Origin: Eucalyptus grandis
Lineage: Eukaryota > Streptophyta > Magnoliopsida > Myrtales > Myrtaceae
NCBI RefSeq assembly: GCF_016545825.1
Contig: NC_052618.1
Span: 5,819,398 to 5,883,397 of the forward strand
Direction: 5' to 3'
DNA length: 64,000 nucleotides
Positions 22,601 to 34,886 of the stretch are shown here, in pieces (within the stretch, counting starts at the first letter, position 1; every line of letters begins with the position of its first letter). Made by a program: the position numbers and the translations under genes. A model generated the notes under the pieces. That model did not search any database, had not been told where the DNA came from, and saw only the letters and a program-made list of their open reading frames with translations.

Positions 22601-25275
22601 ATTAGTTTCCTTCAAAAACAAACAGCCCATCGTCCAACTTCTTGAAGAATAGAGTGTGGCCTTTAACTTGGCAGTAGATGTCACTCGTCTCCTCATTTAG
22701 GGTCTGAGATGATGCTGGAATACGAGATCTCGAAATATAGTCCTCATAGTCGTACAAAACCCATAGATTAATCTCCATAGTTCATCATTCACCCCACCAC
22801 TAAAATAAAACATGCAAAACAAGGAATAGAAAGTAAGGGAGAGACCTCAATAGCAATTTTAACCGTGGGGAGCTTCAGGCGAAAAAGCCAACTTCTCAGA
22901 AAAACTAATGGCAATTATATCTGCCTACATAGATACTAGGAACAGACTATTACAAAACTTTATATTGAAACATAGGATTCATATGAATCAACAGCTCCCT
23001 CAGAAGCTCATTACTACTTTTTCGAACCAAACGACCTTTTTCTACCAAAAAAACAAAAGAACCAAACGAATTTTTTGATAAAAAAGAAAAAGAAAAAAAG
23101 ACAAAAGTTTGGAGCACCATTAAACGGAACCACCTCATCCACTACCACTGCCACTAGATCGTTTTATCCTTGACATTCCTACTTGATAGGGGACTAATAT
23201 CCCTACCATTCCTACTCAATAGGGGACCAATACTAGGGTAGCCACCATTTGGGGGGTCGATTGGGACTCACATTTCCCCCGAACAAGGGATTGATGTGGG
23301 GATAGTGTTCATTGACTTAGTTTTGCGGCCGTCTCCATATATGCAACTTTTGCCACTGAAGGATGAGAAGCCGAAGTTTTAGAGGTAACAATGTAGAATT
23401 CCATGAGTGTTATGTTTAATCAGTAACTCATTTGAGTACTTATTTGGAATCTAATAATCACAGTAAAAATTTTACTAGATAAATCTTCCTATGTCTAGAA
23501 TTGTTTTTTAGTATTCATCTTCTCCTGAGGACTCAATTCTAGAAATCCCATGCGCATTTTATTCTTTACAACAAAGGTCAAGAATCTCATTAGAATTGTT
23601 ATTATATTAAAGGAGAAAACTGCTAATATAAATAGTGAGACAAATAGGTTTCAAGTTAATTAAAACCCTAAATTTGCAACTTAGATTTCTATACGTCTAA
23701 TTGGACAATGACTGATCCTTTAAATTGCTTTCGGCTTCTGAAATCCTACTCACTTGATACCTCAAAAACATTCCCAGCATAGGCATATAAATAGTTAAAA
23801 CACATTACATCTTTTTGGATCCGAACATCTATTTTTTACTGAGCAAGTAATATATTGTTGAAAAATTTAGGAGACTGTCATTTAGAATGGATGTGTAGTT
23901 CAAGCACTATTACATATTAGTGTCAGTAGTAGTCATCCTGATATAATTCTTGTAAAATATAATTTTGAGCTCATATTCTTGAAATTTGTCATCCTAAATT
24001 GGTATATCTTAAGATGTATATTTAGAAATCAACATAAGTTCTCCTCAAGTTTGTCCTTTTCATCGTATGTGAAAAGGACATGTATATTTAAAAGATAAAC
24101 CACTTGTATTCATGTGGTTTGGAAATTGAATTGGCAAGAAGAGAGGAGAAAATTGTTGATATAAATAGAGCCCGATTCATCATCTAACTTCAGATCTAGA
24201 TTTTCCATATCCATAATGATTTTATTAAATTCATCTAGATATTCTAGGATAGGAGTACCTTTTTGCATCTTTAGCATGTAAAGACACTACTAAATTCATT
24301 ATTTGTGTATATGTTTTTAACGATGACATTTATCAAGCAATCTAGATACATAAATAATTTCTTGGCAAAAAAATTAAAATCAAATACCTCAATTTCATAT
24401 ATTCATTTAAATATGCATTTCATTTAGGAAATAAAGTTGCATAAATTTCAAGAAGGGTGTAATGGTATTTACACGGGTTATACTATACGGAATGTTAACA
24501 TGTGAAAACCTCACTGTCCTAAGAGGATGTGTCGGATTGCAATTCCAACAAGAAATGGAAATATTTCGCATTGAAATAAATCAACTTATAACCAGTTTGT
24601 TATATTGACATTATGATGCCTTCTATAATCAGTCTTTTTTCTTACATTCATATCCATGGAATGAATGAAATGGAAGAAGGAAAGCAAGTTGTATGTTCAT
24701 GTGGTCCATACATTTGGGAATTTGTTAACCTATCATTCCCTTGAATTGCTTTCTTGTAATCCAATGATGTTTGAGGATGAAGATTGAGGAATGCAAAGAA
24801 TTATTAAGGAATGCAAAGATTAAGGATGAAGAATCAAGAGAATAATCAAGGACAACCCTCCTATAATTTTCCTTAGAAATGTCATTTCTTTCTCTAGAGT
24901 AATTATGAATTCTAGAGGAAGTCCATTACTCACACTGATTAAAATCAAATTAACCTACCGCTAATTCTTGGAAAAGAGAAATAGAGGAGTCCCCTCACAC
25001 ACATTTGTGTGCCTTAATTCAAATTATCCTACTAATCATCGATAAAAGTTTGTCCTGCATTAACCACCATCATCAGGTATAATGAATGGATGAAGTCAGA
25101 TTTTAGTTGCAATAAATAATGCTTCTTGTGTGGGCATGATTTAATGTTCAACTGGAGACGGTAGTCATCAATGCCTTTTTGCAAATGCAAGCAATGCTCG
25201 AGATTGGCATAAGAAATGAAGTTAACTTCCATGCGCAAGAGTATCGTCGTATCTTGTCAGATTTTTTAGTCTGTT
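22601..25275. other. Intergenic, nothing recognised
   Basis: 2.7 kb of AT-rich DNA. 23150-23290 contains short internal repeats around CATTCCTACTNNATAGGGGAC. The segment TTTGTCCTTTTCATCG near 24052 resembles the PERK palindrome centre (21014-21030). No gene supported. Confidence 0.45.
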
Positions 25276-25290
25276 AATCAATTTTACACC
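25276..25290. repeat. LINE target-site duplication, left
   Basis: AATCAATTTTACACC, repeated exactly at 34887-34901 after the poly-A tail. A 15-bp duplication is typical of target-primed reverse transcription. Confidence 0.92.
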
Positions 25291-25741
25291 GATTCAGCAT
25301 ATGCCTAGAATACTCTCTTCCGGTAAGAGTCCCTCTCTTCCTCAGAAGAGTTTCATCTCTATCCATCACGATAGTGTATTCCAAGCCCTAAATCTCCCAG
25401 CCTAAATGGATTCTATCCACCTGCCAATCAAAATCCCTTAACATGAACACATACCACTACACCCTATGAATCCATCTTTACAATGAAATCTTTCCTTTTG
25501 TAGCAACGGTCCTACCATCATCTTTCTACCTCTCAATACATAAAGCTTCTTGCGAGAATGGATTTATTTCGGTTTCTGGGCAAAGAAATGCTAGTGAAAT
25601 AGAGATGGCATATGTTTAGAGCTCCCTTCATCCATGCTTCTTCTGCTCCAGCAATAGGTATTAGTGGGTTTCAAATTGATTCCTTTCCTAGGTAAATTTT
25701 GGAGGATGTCCCGAATTTGAACCTGTAAGGAAAAGTTAGAA

Positions 25742-26659
25742 ATGGAGAATGAATTAGTTAAAGAGCGCAAGTTGGCTGCATTATGTAGAAGAATGGGGCA
25801 AATGTGGTCAAAGGATTTCGTAGCCAACGTGTTTGAAGAAATTCTAGAGGATAAATGGAAAGCATGTAATCTCATACTACTTGGGAAACTCTTTTCTAGG
25901 CCAAATGTAAACTTCCAGACCTTTTTATCCACAATGAAGAAGGCTTGGAAGACTGAAAACGTAGTGTGTGAATTAGTGCAATCGGGCCTGTTCTCATTCA
26001 CTTTTAGAGAGGAAGCTGACTTGAAAAGAGTCTTGGATGCTAGCCCTTGGTGTTTCTCAAGGAACTTGCTCATTATATAGAAACTACAACCAGAGGTACC
26101 TATCCACCATCATGTTTTTATTCATTGTGCATTCTAGGTGCAAGTGTTGGGAATTCCGATAATTCGAATTACTAAAAAGACGATGATGGAGGTGGTCAGG
26201 AAGATAGGAAAGGTGGTGGAACTAAAAATAGACGATAAAGATGGCAGCCTGTGTAAGGTAGGAAGAGCGCGTGTGATGTTAGACTTATCACGCCTCCTAT
26301 GGCTAGGAGCATTGGTGAATTTCGATGATGATTAAATATGGGTTGACTTTAAGTATGAGAGGCTTCCTTATTATTGCTATTCATGTGGCCGAATGGGCCA
26401 TTATACCACAAACTGTGAGGAAATCCCTTACGAGGAACCAAGGCTGGGGGAGGAAGTAGCTGGAAATTTCGGATATTGGCTGAAAGCGGAAGCTAAGGAA
26501 AATAGTTCTTTCTGGAAAATGTATTATGGGGAGAAGATACCTTGTGAGGAACAAGAAACAGTTGCGGAAACTCCACCGGCTGGTACCATGGAGGTCCCGA
26601 CCAATAATGAGAATTATGAGATGCAATTGGGGTATCCTATGGAAGCTCAACCCTCATAA
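25742..26659 (+). pseudogene. LINE ORF1 (DUF4283 and CCHC zinc knuckle)
   Basis: ORF1 proteins bind element RNA. The first part (25742-26080) is a DUF4283-type region with KWKACNLILLGKLFSRP, then WKTENVVCELVQSGLFSF, then SPWCFSRNLLII, and is closed by a stop. The middle (26138-26335) reads QVLGIPIIRITKKTMMEV and KIGKVVELKIDD, ending in a stop. The third part has the knuckle CYSCGRMGHYTTNC (CX2CX4HX4C) at about 26377-26418. A tail continues to the stop at 26657-26659. This arrangement is standard for plant L1 ORF1. Two stops and one frame change show decay. The ATG at 25742 is the first in the domain frame. Confidence 0.85.
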
Positions 26660-27034
26660 TTACTCAAGTTAAAAGGGAAAGGTATAGCCAGTGAGTCTAC
26701 AGTAGTGAAAGGTAAAAGAGACAAAGGCTCTCTACTTCTTCTCTCGGATTCATCATGGGCAGAAATAATGTTTGACAGCACAGCTACAATACACAAAAAG
26801 AGTAAGAAGGGCCATATTCCCCTTGCTAGCAAAAAAAATGAAGAGGGCCAAGAGTTACAATTTACAAGGGATGGATGTAAACACAATTGATGAGACTCTA
26901 CTTCTCGAAACACCTATCCAAGTGGATGAGGGAGCGCATGAATGGGCTTTGGTGGCTAGCCCTAATAAGCCACCGGGGGATAAATGAAAGTTTTGAGCTG
27001 ATACCGTTAGGGACTAGGGTCTACCCTGAAGTTT

Positions 27035-28326
27035 CAGCATCTCTGAGGCCTTGTGACTCTTGATAGACCCAACTTGGTGTTCCTTATGGAGACGAAGAAT
27101 AGGAAAACAGTGGTGGACAAAGTTAGACAGCAACTTAAGTTCAATGAGTCATTTATCATTGATCCAATTGGTACAGTAGGGGGAGTAATAGCAATGTGGA
27201 ATGAGGAATTAAAGGTGGAGGTACAGGAGTACTCAGAGGAGCTGATTGATATTATTTGCAGGGACCCTACTTATGGAACCCTTATGAGAGTATCATTTCT
27301 ACACGCATCTACTGATTTCCAAAAGAGGACGTGTTTATAGCAGAAACTTCGAGCAATCCACCATATCAATCCCCTACCATGGATTTGCATGGGGGATTTC
27401 AACGAGGTTCTTAATTACTGGGAAAAGGATGGAAGACGAGGGATGGATCATTATCAAATGGTGGCTTTTCGGGAGATGCTAAATGAATGTGCATTAATGG
27501 ATATTGAAAGCAAGGGTTGTGCCTATACATGGTCGAACAACAGAGTTGGGGAAAATCTGGTAAGAGAGCACCTAGATAGGATGTTATGCAACGTAGAATG
27601 GAGAGTGGAGTTTCCAAATGCAGAGGCTGTTGCTTTGCCAGTGATAGGCTCTGACCATAGTCCTCTTATATTCAATCTATATCCGAATATCATAAGAAGG
27701 AAAAAAGAGTTTCGATTTGAGGCATATTGGTTAGAAGACCCAGAATGCATGGATATTGTTAAAGGAGCATGGAATGATCACCATAACACACTTGGAGACT
27801 TAGTACAAAAATCACAACAGGTGGCTGGTACATTGGGAATATGGAGCAAAGCGAAATTCTCTAACGCACATAAGCCAATTGAGCTTTTAAAGAGAAGACT
27901 AACCATGTTGACTAATAGCCCTGAAGGAGCTAAGTACAGGGAGGAAATCCAACAAATTAAAGAGCGGATTGAACAGTTATGGAGGCAAGAAGAAATGTGC
28001 TGGAGTATGAGATCCTGCATAAACCGGCTAAGGTGGGGGGATAGAAATTCTAAATATTTTCATGCTACTACGGTCTAGCGGAGGGTACGGAATAGAATCA
28101 CAATGCTAAAAATGGATGATGATCATTGGTGTCGAGAACCTGAAGCACTAAAGCAACGCATTGGCCAATTTTACCAATCCCTCTACAATATTGAAGGTCC
28201 TTGAAATTTTCAACCAGTCCTAGATCAATGCCCACAACTTGTCAATGCAGAAATGAACGAGTCCTTGATGAGGAGGGTAACAATGGATGAAGTGAAAGAG
28301 GCGGTTTTTCAAATGGGAGCCACTAA
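27035..28326 (+). pseudogene. LINE ORF2, 5' half: endonuclease and start of RT
   Basis: The endonuclease nicks the target and primes cDNA synthesis. Visible are PNLVFLMETKNRK near 27065, carrying the catalytic glutamate, then a stop at 27338-27340. After that come WICMGDFNEVLN near 27382, CAYTWSNNRVGENLVREHLD, and the C-terminal SDHSPLIFNL near 27650 with the catalytic histidine. The coding then runs through coiled regions to SCINRLRWGDRNSKYFHA and a stop at 28076-28078. RT begins with VTMDEVKEAVFQMGATK and is interrupted at 28326 by the TIR element. The 5' start (WNCRGLG-type motif near 27000) is degraded, so the true start codon is not set. Confidence 0.85.
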
Positions 28327-28565
28327 GGGCGCGTTTGTTTGCGTTTCTGTTTAAAAATTGTTCCAGGAAACAGAAATAGAAAAAAGTGTTTCTGTTCCTG
28401 GGAACAATTTCTGAACAAAAAAATGCGTTTGGTAACTGTATAAAATTTCTGTTTCTGGAATAGAAAAAGAACAGAAACACGTTTGGTAACTGTAAAAAAA
28501 TTCTGTTTCTGGAATAGAAAAAGAACAGAAACACGTTTGGTTATGTACAAAATTTCTGTTCCAAT
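28327..28565 (+). repeat. Left subterminal repeats of the TIR element
   Basis: About three copies of a unit of about 63 bp containing CGTTTGGTAACTGTA and TTTCTGTTTCTGGAATAG, preceded by a hairpin-forming GTTCC/GGAAC stretch. The right end (about 31845-32046) has related palindromic blocks, so these are probably extended TIRs or transposase-binding repeats. Confidence 0.7.
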
Positions 28566-29240
28566 TGTTTTTTTTTTTTAATAAAATGTGAACTTGGTAT
28601 TGAATTATCATTCTCATGAAATGCTTATCAATTTAATTTTGTTCATATTAAGTGAAATCAAACATTCTAAACTTGATCATATTTGCTTAGTCGGAATAAA
28701 TATTTTAAGTTCGTACCAAAATTTTCCCATTTGTTTTTTTTTTTTTTTAAAATAAAGTGTAAACTTGACTTTGAATTCTCATTATCATAAAATGTTCATC
28801 AATTTAATTTTGTTCATGGTGAGTAAAGTCAAACATTCTGAACATAGTTATAAGTGCATACTCTGAAGAAAATTTTATAAATAAACTTTGTTCCAAATTG
28901 TTCTCACGTGCCTTTTTTTTTTTCAATAAAGTGTAAACTTGGTATTGCATTATCACTCTAATGAAATGCTCATCAATTTAATTTTGTTCATGGTGAGTAA
29001 AGTCAAACATTCTGAACATAGTTATAAGTGCATACTCTGAAGAAAATTTTATAAATAAACTTTGTTCCAAATTGTTCTCACGTGCCTTTTTTTTCAATAA
29101 AGTGTAAACTTGGTATTGCATTATCACTCTAATGAAATGCTCATCAATTTAATTTTGTTCATGGTTGGTGAAGACAAACATTTTGAACATGATCATGTGC
29201 ATACTTGGAACAAAATTTCATAAGTAAAAATCCGACCATA
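28565..29240 (+). repeat. Tandem repeat of about 172 bp, four units
   Basis: The landmark AATAAANTGTNAACTTG starts at about 28580, 28751, 28925 and 29097, giving spacings of 171, 174 and 172 bp. Units 2 and 3 are nearly identical; the first and last are diverged. Each begins with a T-run and includes CATCAATTTAATTTTGTTCA. No ORF crosses it. Confidence 0.85.
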
Positions 29241-31020
29241 AGAGCTACCTAAAAAAGAATACTTCATAGATCTCTACGTAGACCCTTTCATACATAACAT
29301 CATAATAATGAAGTATTATAGTTCATTGTTCAACTTCATCACATTGGATTTGATAAGTGAATACTTAAAAACAAAATTACAAAAGTCGGAAACACAAAGT
29401 CATGAAATTTCAGGCATATTATGATCCCTCGCCATTTTATTTGCAATCCTTGTCCTAAGAATATGTCTTCGTGGATTGGCACCGGCAAGGCGGAGCTTTG
29501 GATGGATCCACCGAAGTTCTCAAAGCATCAGCGTTCACCTGAGAATGAATCAACCAATTGAGGATGTACCTTAAGTAAAGAAAAATTCAAGACAATAAGC
29601 AATAAGGCAACAACGAAACAGCACCCTCCATTCTCTGCAAATCCATAACTTAAAGAGAAAAAATCGAAGCATTATAGTCATAAGATATCAAGGATCTCGC
29701 ATAATGTATAATCCCCAACATTCCTACAAAAAAGTCGAACAACGTTGTTCTTATAGATTCACAAAGAATGTACTAAATGAACAAGTCGACAACGTTGTTC
29801 TTCTCACGTGCCTTTTTTTTTTTTTTTCTGTTCTTTTCTTTTCTTTCACTTTTATTTTTCTCCTCCCTTTAGTCTACACCTCTACACGTTCTCTTCTTCG
29901 GACGTCATCTTCTTCCTTTTGTCTTTCTCACTTTTAACACCCATTTTTTCCTTTTTCTTCCCCGACTTCCGATTGGATCAAAATGTGGCTGAGTCGCAAG
30001 GGTTCATAGAGACACACAGAAAATACTAATATTAGACCAAATCCAAGCAATACGGGACAAAACGCAAATTGAGAACAACAGGAGATATATGCCATAGAAC
30101 AACAGGATCGCGGGACAACAGGATCGTGGGACAAAGATCAACAGAACAGCAACTCGTCATGGTGTCGAGGAACGCCAGCAAAGGCCAGATCCAACAACAC
30201 CCATCAATACATCATATTCACGTATACGTTGGAATATTCCTCCATGTTCTTAGTGAACCGCTAGTTTTGTCATTTCAAAAACAAGTAAATGCATAGACTG
30301 CCGTAACCAATCAATTGATAAACATCCTTTGATAGACGAATGAAGAAACCAAGGAAAACCAATCAACACAAGCACAAAAGAAAGAGTATTTACCTCTGTA
30401 TTGAGAGCCCAATGGTCAGTTCTTGGAAGACCCGGAAAGAGAATGAACCGGGATGAATATGCTACTGCTCATACATGGCAAAGCAGAGCAAGAGAAGGGT
30501 TTGGTCAGATTTGAAGAGAGCAACTAGTGACGGTTAAATGACAGCTCCGTGCCCTCGTGATCTTGCCTTGTATATTTATTCCATGAATGTATCTCTCGCG
30601 CTCTCTCTCTCGTACGTGATGAACTGGCGGTGGACTATTTTGGTATTGTAGTGATGGACGGAGAGAAGAGTTCCGAAATTGAGATTTGAGAGCGAGATTT
30701 AATAATTATTTCTTGCCAGATTGAGAAAAATTATAAGTGCTTAAGTGCTCGGGGAGAAACCGAAAGATCCAACCTTGCCCGCCCAACCACCCTTCAACAC
30801 GGCCGCTGCAAACCCCACACACGACTCACGTCAAACCGAACTCGCTCGCCAGCTCGCTTACCTCTGTTGAAACCAGGCCATCTATTCTTTGTTCAAGCGA
30901 AACACAGAAAATGATGAATTTTGGGACGATTCCGGACGACCCCGAAGCAAAACAACCACAAGAAATTCAAGAATTCATCAAAGAGGGAGGATCAAATTTG
31001 AAATACTGTTGCAGAAGTTG
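29241..31020. other. Interior of the TIR element, no gene assigned
   Basis: No transposase motif. It contains T-rich and CT-rich stretches (29810-29930, 30597-30615) and a 29-kb segment with CACGTGCC shared with the tandem unit. Possible captured host sequence cannot be judged by eye. Confidence 0.45.
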
Positions 31021-31129
31021 ATGAAAGATGGTGGTGGCTATTTGCCCCGTTTCGTGCCCTTTCCCCATCACCAGTGCCAGCACCATTGGGCACGGCGGAA
31101 GAGCCGCCGATGGTTCCGGTTCCGACACA

Positions 31130-31510
31130 CGCGGGCGGCTCGGCCGGAGCTCCGAGCAGCAGCGACGCCGCCTGCCCTGCTCGCTCGAGCCGAGCCCGAG
31201 CAGCAGCGACGCCGCGCTCGCTCGCTGAGCCGAGCTTGAGCAGCGCCGACGCCGCTCGCTCGCTCGCTCGTGCCGAGCCCGAGCTGAGCAACAGCGACGC
31301 TCGCTGCGCTGCTCGCTCGAGCCGAGCCCGAGCAGCAGCCGGGCTCGCTGCTCGCTCGCCGAGCCGAGCCCGAGCAGCAGCGAGCGACGCTCGCTGCTCG
31401 CTCGAGCCGAGCCCGAGCAGCAGCGGCTCGCTGCTCCGCTCGCTCGCCAGTCTGCGAGACTCGCTCGAGCAAGCGGCTCGCAGATCCGGGCAAGCGATTC
31501 CTCGAGCGAG
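31130..31510 (+). repeat. GC-rich degenerate minisatellite (CGAGCCGAGCC type)
   Basis: Repeated and self-complementary blocks of GAGCCGAGCCCGAGCAGCAG and GCTCGCTCG. Composition is far from the AT-rich surroundings. Open frames on both strands arise from the repeat and are alanine, serine and arginine only. Confidence 0.8.
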
Positions 31511-31619
31511 CCCTAACACTCGAGCTCTCGCCGAAGTGAAGACAATCGGTGAAGGAGGAGCAAGTGACGACGTTTACTGGTGAAGGAGCAGCGGGCGTCG
31601 AGACAGGCGCCGGAGAAGA

Positions 31620-31810
31620 CGATGGAATTCTCTCGCTCGCGGAGGAGGCGCTCGTCGCAGAGGAGACGCTCGTCGCGAGACGCTCGTCGCAGTCGGAGGA
31701 GGAGAAGCTCGTCGCTCGTCGCAGTCGCCGGAGGAGAAGCTCTTCGCCCGTCGCTCGTCGCTTGTCGCAGGTCGCGGGAGGAAGCTCGTCGCGGGGGAGA
31801 GGAGGCCCTG
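31620..31810 (+). repeat. Second GC-rich minisatellite (GCTCGTCGC type)
   Basis: Irregular repeats of GCTCGTCGCAG and GGAGGAGAAGCTC just before the right subterminal region of the TIR element. Same reading as the first array. Confidence 0.75.
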
Positions 31811-32049
31811 TTCGAGCACTATCCAAGAAATAAGAAAGGAACACAATTTTGTTCCTTTTTGTTTCTGATTTGTGTTTCAAACAAGAAACAAGTTTTTTTG
31901 TTTCTTGTTTCTGTTTCTTTTTGTTCCTGGAACAAAAGAACAAAAGGAACAAACGCACACAAACGCGTTTCTGTTCCTTTTTGTTCCCGTGAACAAAAAA
32001 ACAGAAATTTCTGTTCCCGGGAACAAAAGTGCAGCCAAACGCGCCCTAA

Positions 32050-34773
32050 GGCACCTGGACCAGATGGGCTTGGCGGGCAATTTTATCATCATTATTGGAT
32101 TGACATTCAGCAAGATGCATTCCAGATGGTCGATAGCTTCTTCACTATAGGTACCTTTGATCCTAAACCAAATATGACACATATTGTTCTCATTCCAAAA
32201 GTAGCAAATCCAGAAAATATCACTCAATACAAAGCCCATCGCTTTATGTAATTTTAGTTATAAGATTATTTCTAAAGTAATGGCTAACCGTCTGAAGCCA
32301 TGGCTTCTGGAGATTATTGCGATAGAATAGAGTGCTTTTGTGAGTGGAAGACAAATACATGACAACATATTGATAGTTCAGGAGATGCTACATCAACTTC
32401 GCATTTGAAAGAGGAAAAAGAAAGTTAAGGCAATTCTTAAATTAGACATGCAAAAGGCCTATGATCGGGTTGAATGGGACTTCTTATGTGAGTGTATGAA
32501 GAAAATGGGATTCCGCAAGGAATGGGTTCAATGTGTGAAACAGTGCATTTCCACGATATCCTTCAGTGTGAAAATTAATGGGGAGTCGATGCGACAATTC
32601 CATTTATCCCAAGGCATAAGACTGGGAGACCCACTTTCACCTTACTTAGTTATTATCATGGCAAATGTGCTATCCATACTAATGAGCAGGGCAATATCAA
32701 ATGGAAGCTTGAGGGGAATCAAAATAAATAGGTGGTGTCCAACTATTTCTCATCTATTATTTGCCAATGACGCCATCTTCTTCTTAGACAAAACGGTTAT
32801 GGAATGTCAAAACCTGGTGAATATCCTAAACCGGTATTGTTATGCATTAGGGCAGGCCATCAACTTAAACAATTCAAGTATTTTCTTCAACCAAAATTGT
32901 CCACAAACCTTAAAGAGGAACTTGGCAAATCAATTAAGAGTCCCTATCATAGACAAGACAGACAAATATTTGGGAATTCCGTCTGACTAGGGGCAATCAA
33001 AAAAGTAATGTTTGCATGGATCCTAGCAAGGGTTAACTCGAAGCTAAAGGGCTGGAAAGAGAAATTGTTGACTAAAGCAAGGAAAGAGGTACTCATTAAA
33101 ACAGTTGTACAAGCTCTACCACAGTATGCAATGTCTATTTTCAAGATACTGACATCTATTTGCAAAGCAAAAGAAAAAAGAATTGCGTGCTTTTAATGGA
33201 AACAAAATGTTGACCGAAAATGAATTCATTGGAAGAACTAGGAATCTTTGAGAACAAGGAAGGATATAGGAGGATTGGGGTTTCGAGACTTATTTGCTTT
33301 CAATAAGGCTATGCTTGGGAGACAAGCATGGCGACTTGTTCAGGCTCCAAATTTCCTATGGACAAAAATTGTTAAAGGTATTTATTACCCACAATGAGAG
33401 TTTTGGCATGCTGGTAAGGGTACTCGCCCCTCATAGGGATGGCAAAGTTTGCTGACAAGAAGGGAAGTGATTGAATCGGAGATGAGATAGCTCGTGGGTG
33501 ATGGTAAGTAGATCAGAATCAGGGAAGATGTTTGGCTACCCGGAGGCCGTATTGAAGGAGCTGCAACTCTAAATGAGCCAAAGATTGTCGAGGAATTGAT
33601 GGTACCCGAAGGAAAAGAATGGAATGTAGTAAAGCTAAAGGAAATGTTCGACAAGAATGTTATCCATGAGATCCTTTCAATACCGCTCAGCTCCAATCCA
33701 TCAATGGACAGGCTAGTGTGGACGGGCAACAATATGAGCACCTATTCGGTCAAAAGTGGCTACAACAAAATATGCTCCTAGAACAAAAAACTTAAGGCTA
33801 ACCAAGCATCATCGTCATATCAGCCACCCCAATCTCTATGGACCACAATTTGGCAAACCCCAACACTACCCAAAGGTTTGGTTTTTCCTATGGAGCGTAT
33901 GCAATAATGCGCTACCGACAAGAGAAAATCTCTACATGAGGAAAATAATACCTGATCCACTCTGCCCAATTTGCCACGATGCCCCCAGAAACTCTTGAGC
34001 ATCTCCACCTCTTTTGTTCCTGGACGAAAAGTATATGGTTAGATCCTCGCATTAAATTGAATACAGCTGTCGAGAAAGTTACAAGGATGGATAAATGGAT
34101 CTCAGAGAACTTGCTTCACTAGAATGAGTGGAAATCAAACGCACTCCTTGCAAGTATTTTATGGTCGATATGGAAAGCAAGAAATGCATGGGTTTTTAGA
34201 TCTAGCAAAACCACACAAAATTGTGGAGGAGGCTAGTTATGATCTTGAATTCTATAGAAAATGGAGCTTCAGCACTACAACGTAGAACCAAAAGGAAAGG
34301 AAAGGTCTGCTAAAGGAGGAGTGGTACCACCGACAACAGGCTCACTAAAATTAATTGTGGATGGGTCTTGGTGTTGCTCCTCAAAACAAGGAGCGGTTCC
34401 TAGGATTTGCAGAGACCATCGCGGGCGACTTGTGGGTGGATTCGCCAAGAAAGTCCTTGCTTCGTCTGCCCTTGTTGTGGAAACCCTAGCTCTAAAGGAA
34501 GGGCTGCACTTCGTGGAGAAGACACGCACGAAAGTTCTTCAGTTCAATGTACTGGGTCAAACAAGTACAGCAGTTCCTGTTCAGCTCGTGACTGACAATT
34601 CGACAGTAGGAAATGCTATCTTGGGCGGGGCTGAAGTTCCATGGGTTGTCCAGTCGGTGGCGGTAGATTGTCAACAAAAGCTAGGCTCTTTACTTGAAGT
34701 ATCCGTTGCTGTTTGTCCACGAGAAACAAATCAAGCTGCGGATTGGATCATGAAGGCTTGTCGAGATGATTAG
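32050..34773 (+). pseudogene. LINE ORF2, 3' half: RT, zinc segment and RNase H-like domain
   Basis: RT resumes after the nested element with APGPDGLGGQFYHHYW, then HIVLIPKVANPENITQY, then a frameshift near 32248. The palm motifs follow: KLDMQKAYDRVEWDFL near 32440 and QGIRLGDPLSPYL near 32612. At the active site, FANDAIFF (about 32760) has asparagine where the usual motif has the first catalytic aspartate (FADD). A stop ends this frame at 32988-32990. The zinc-binding part includes TYSVKSGYNKI near 33745 and PKVWFFLWSVCNNALPTREN near 33865. The RNase H-like domain runs about 34340-34773 with KLIVDGSW and LVTDNSTVGNA, ending at TAG 34771-34773. The sequence has multiple frame changes and is inactive. 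Confidence 0.85.
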
Positions 34774-34886
34774 CTGTCTAATCATTCTCACTATCTTACA
34801 TGTCTTTTATGTTTGGACTTGGGTAAATGTCCTCGTTTTGTTCCTACAAAGTAATGAAAGAAATCTTATTCGACCGAAAAAAAAAA

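Larger units (their letters stand above)
28327..32046. mobile_element. Non-autonomous TIR element, PIF/Harbinger-like, nested in the LINE
   Basis: Ends are perfect inverted repeats: GGGCGCGTTTG at the left and CAAACGCGCCC at the right, flanked by TAA on both sides (28324-28326 and 32047-32049). A 3-bp TAA duplication and a GGGC...GTTTG start point to PIF/Harbinger. Because the flanking bases repeat, a 5-bp CTAAG duplication is also possible and would suggest another superfamily. The duplication lies within the LINE RT codons for ATKAPGPDG. The 3,720-bp body has subterminal GTTTCTGTTCC/GGAACAGAAAC palindromes, a tandem array of about 172 bp per unit and two GC-rich arrays. I found no transposase, so it would need one supplied elsewhere. 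Confidence 0.82.
25291..34886 (+). mobile_element. L1-type LINE, full length, split by a nested TIR element
   Basis: Bounded by the 15-bp duplication AATCAATTTTACACC and ending in a poly-A tail (34877-34886). The order is a 5' untranslated region of about 450 bp, ORF1 (25742-26659), ORF2 with an endonuclease, reverse transcriptase, zinc-binding segment and RNase H-like domain, then a short 3' region. Removing the nested element (28327-32046) and one TAA copy leaves about 5.9 kb, the normal length for a plant L1. The complete 5' end means the insertion was not truncated. Both ORFs have stops and frameshifts, so it is no longer active. Confidence 0.92.

Noticed and set aside
25591..26073. 160-codon minus-strand ORF
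   Set aside because: It is the antisense shadow of LINE ORF1, which has the real DUF4283 and zinc-knuckle motifs on the plus strand.
31068..31958. 296-codon minus-strand ORF and overlapping plus-strand ORFs
   Set aside because: They lie in GC-rich minisatellites. All frames are open because of the repeat, and the products are alanine, serine and arginine only, with no domain.
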